From Smithella sp. (GTDB lineage Bacteria; Desulfobacterota; Syntrophia; Syntrophales; Smithellaceae), in NCBI GenBank assembly GCA_012797505.1, contig JAAZOZ010000053.1:1-8575 (forward strand): 8,575 bases of DNA, written 5' to 3'. A program made the position numbers and the translations under genes. Every line of letters starts with the position of its first letter. Position 1 is the first letter of the stretch. Below, in pieces: positions 7,894 through 8,575 of the stretch. The notes under the pieces are model-generated. The model had not been told where the DNA came from. It searched no databases and worked only from the letters and a program-made list of their open reading frames with translations.

Positions 7894-8366
7894 CCACAGA
7901 AACAAAATTTTTTGCCGACGCAACGCTTGCCGGTCTGGCCCGATGGCTCAGACTGCTGGGCTTTGATACGGTCTGCTTTCAGGGAAAGGCGGGCCGGCCG
8001 TTGATGCGGCAGGCGGCGGCCGAAGGCCGGATTTTGCTCACCCGAAGAAGAGACCTCCTGGAGCGGCAGTTTTCCGGGCGTCTGATCCTGCTGCCGGGAA
8101 CCACCGCGGTGAAGCAGCTTTCTTTTGCGCTCGGGAAGCTGTCGCTGGAAATCCAGGCTCAAAACCTTTACACGCTTTGTCTTTCCTGCAATCAAAAACT
8201 GATTTCCCTGGAGCGGGAAAGCGTTCGGGATCTGGTGCCGGAATATGTTTTTGAACATTGTTCGGTATATACCCGGTGCCCCCAATGCCGGAAAATCTTC
8301 TGGCCGGGAACACACCGGCGAAACGCCCTGCAATTTTTGAAAGACAACGGCTTTGATGTGACCTAA
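7890..8366 (+). CDS. Mut7-C RNase domain protein with zinc ribbon
   Basis: This 158-residue protein matches the Mut7-C (formerly DUF82) family, a PIN-like predicted RNase fold named after the C-terminus of C. elegans Mut-7. The N-terminal half shows FFADATLAGLARWLRLLGFD (7-26), with Asp10 and Asp26 as likely metal ligands, and RILLTRRRDLL (47-57), with Asp55 equivalent to the TRD motif. The C-terminal half is a zinc ribbon with Cys97 and Cys100 (CLSC) and Cys130 and Cys133 (CPQC), then KIFWPGTH. The length and layout are typical of stand-alone bacterial members. The start ATG overlaps the LapA stop as ATGA and has no clear ribosome binding site, so translation is probably coupled. The RNA target is unknown. 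Confidence 0.92.
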   Translation: MTTETKFFADATLAGLARWLRLLGFDTVCFQGKAGRPLMRQAAAEGRILLTRRRDLLERQFSGRLILLPGTTAVKQLSFALGKLSLEIQAQNLYTLCLSCNQKLISLERESVRDLVPEYVFEHCSVYTRCPQCRKIFWPGTHRRNALQFLKDNGFDVT

Positions 8367-8432
8367 ACCGGAAAAGCCAAAACCAAAACATCCAGCCGGC
8401 GCATCGATATTCTGGATTAGAGACTCCTCTCA

Positions 8433-8451
8433 CCCTCCCCCGGCCCCTCCC
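8433..8451 (-). other. G-quadruplex motif on the minus strand
   Basis: The plus strand carries C-runs at 8433-8435, 8437-8441, 8444-8447 and 8449-8451, separated by 1, 2 and 1 bases. The minus strand therefore has four runs of three or more G with very short loops, a textbook parallel quadruplex pattern. It lies between the end of the four-gene run and the inverted repeat, and may belong to the same dispersed repeat. Confidence 0.55.
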
Positions 8452-8454
8452 ATC

Positions 8455-8575
8455 GAGAGCTTTGAATAACGGCCGTTTTTGTCATTTCGACCGAAGGGAG
8501 AAATCTTGAACAAACGGCCATCCTGAAGATTTCTCGTCGCTCACGCTCCTCGAAATGACATTTTTCAAAGCTCTC
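8455..8575. repeat. Long imperfect inverted repeat (MITE-like or REP-like element)
   Basis: Three nested pairs of arms are complementary: GAGAGCTTTGAA (8455-8466) with 8564-8575, GTCATTTCGA (8481-8490) with 8550-8559, and GAGAAATCTT (8498-8507) with 8526-8535. They enclose an 18-base loop (8508-8525). The element is at least 121 bases and ends exactly at the window edge, so it may continue. From memory, the GTCATTTCGA and GAGAAATCTT blocks resemble intergenic palindromes dispersed in many bacterial genomes. No coding frame is evident. As RNA it would form a long hairpin downstream of the Mut7-C gene and could protect or end that transcript. Confidence 0.75.

Noticed and set aside
8455..8575. 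CRISPR repeat or tRNA at the right edge
   Set aside because: There is no regularly spaced direct repeat and no cloverleaf or anticodon arm; the structure is a single nested inverted repeat.

Overview
The window is dense bacterial DNA, roughly 55-58% G+C in most genes. A sigma-54 activator, a large acyl-CoA dehydrogenase, NAD-dependent DNA ligase and a small operon of nucleotide- and RNA-processing proteins suggest a Gram-negative, anaerobic deltaproteobacterium-like organism, for instance one of the Syntrophales. That placement is an inference from gene content and protein style; there is no rRNA or other phylogenetic marker beyond ligA.

Left part (1-2304, mostly + strand). A complete NtrC/PilR-type response regulator is followed after 19 bases by a small SET-domain protein methyltransferase with a complete post-SET zinc motif. 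Beyond the SET gene, the last 91 bases of the regulator gene appear a second time (2020-2110, 86 of 91 identical), so the SET gene sits between two direct copies of the regulator's helix-turn-helix coding end. The SET gene is about 47% G+C by hand count, against about 58% for the neighbouring regulator end. Next to this, on the minus strand, lies a short frameshifted remnant that reads as the C-terminal end of a CBS-domain protein. The stretch 1932-2304 is therefore a scar region of rearranged gene ends.

Middle (2305-6407, all minus strand). A 534-residue acyl-CoA dehydrogenase has a strong ribosome binding site and its own sigma-70-like promoter with a palindrome at the expected transcription start. 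Upstream of it are acylphosphatase and ligA, which are probably co-transcribed. A near-consensus promoter at 6448-6476 fixes the likely ligA start at 6407, giving 675 residues and not the 739 of the longest open frame.

Right part (6559-8366, + strand, divergent from ligA). Four tightly packed genes encode a YfcE/MJ0936-type phosphodiesterase, a HIT-family nucleotide hydrolase or phosphorylase, a LapA-domain membrane protein and a Mut7-C (PIN-like) RNase with a zinc ribbon. The last two overlap by four bases (ATGA). The operon is followed by a C-rich stretch with a G-quadruplex motif on the minus strand, then a roughly 120-base inverted-repeat element that runs to the window edge and looks like a dispersed MITE-like or REP-like repeat.

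I see no complete new multi-gene defence or mobile system. The least ordinary part is the SET gene bracketed by duplicated regulator ends, with a decayed CBS fragment beside it.
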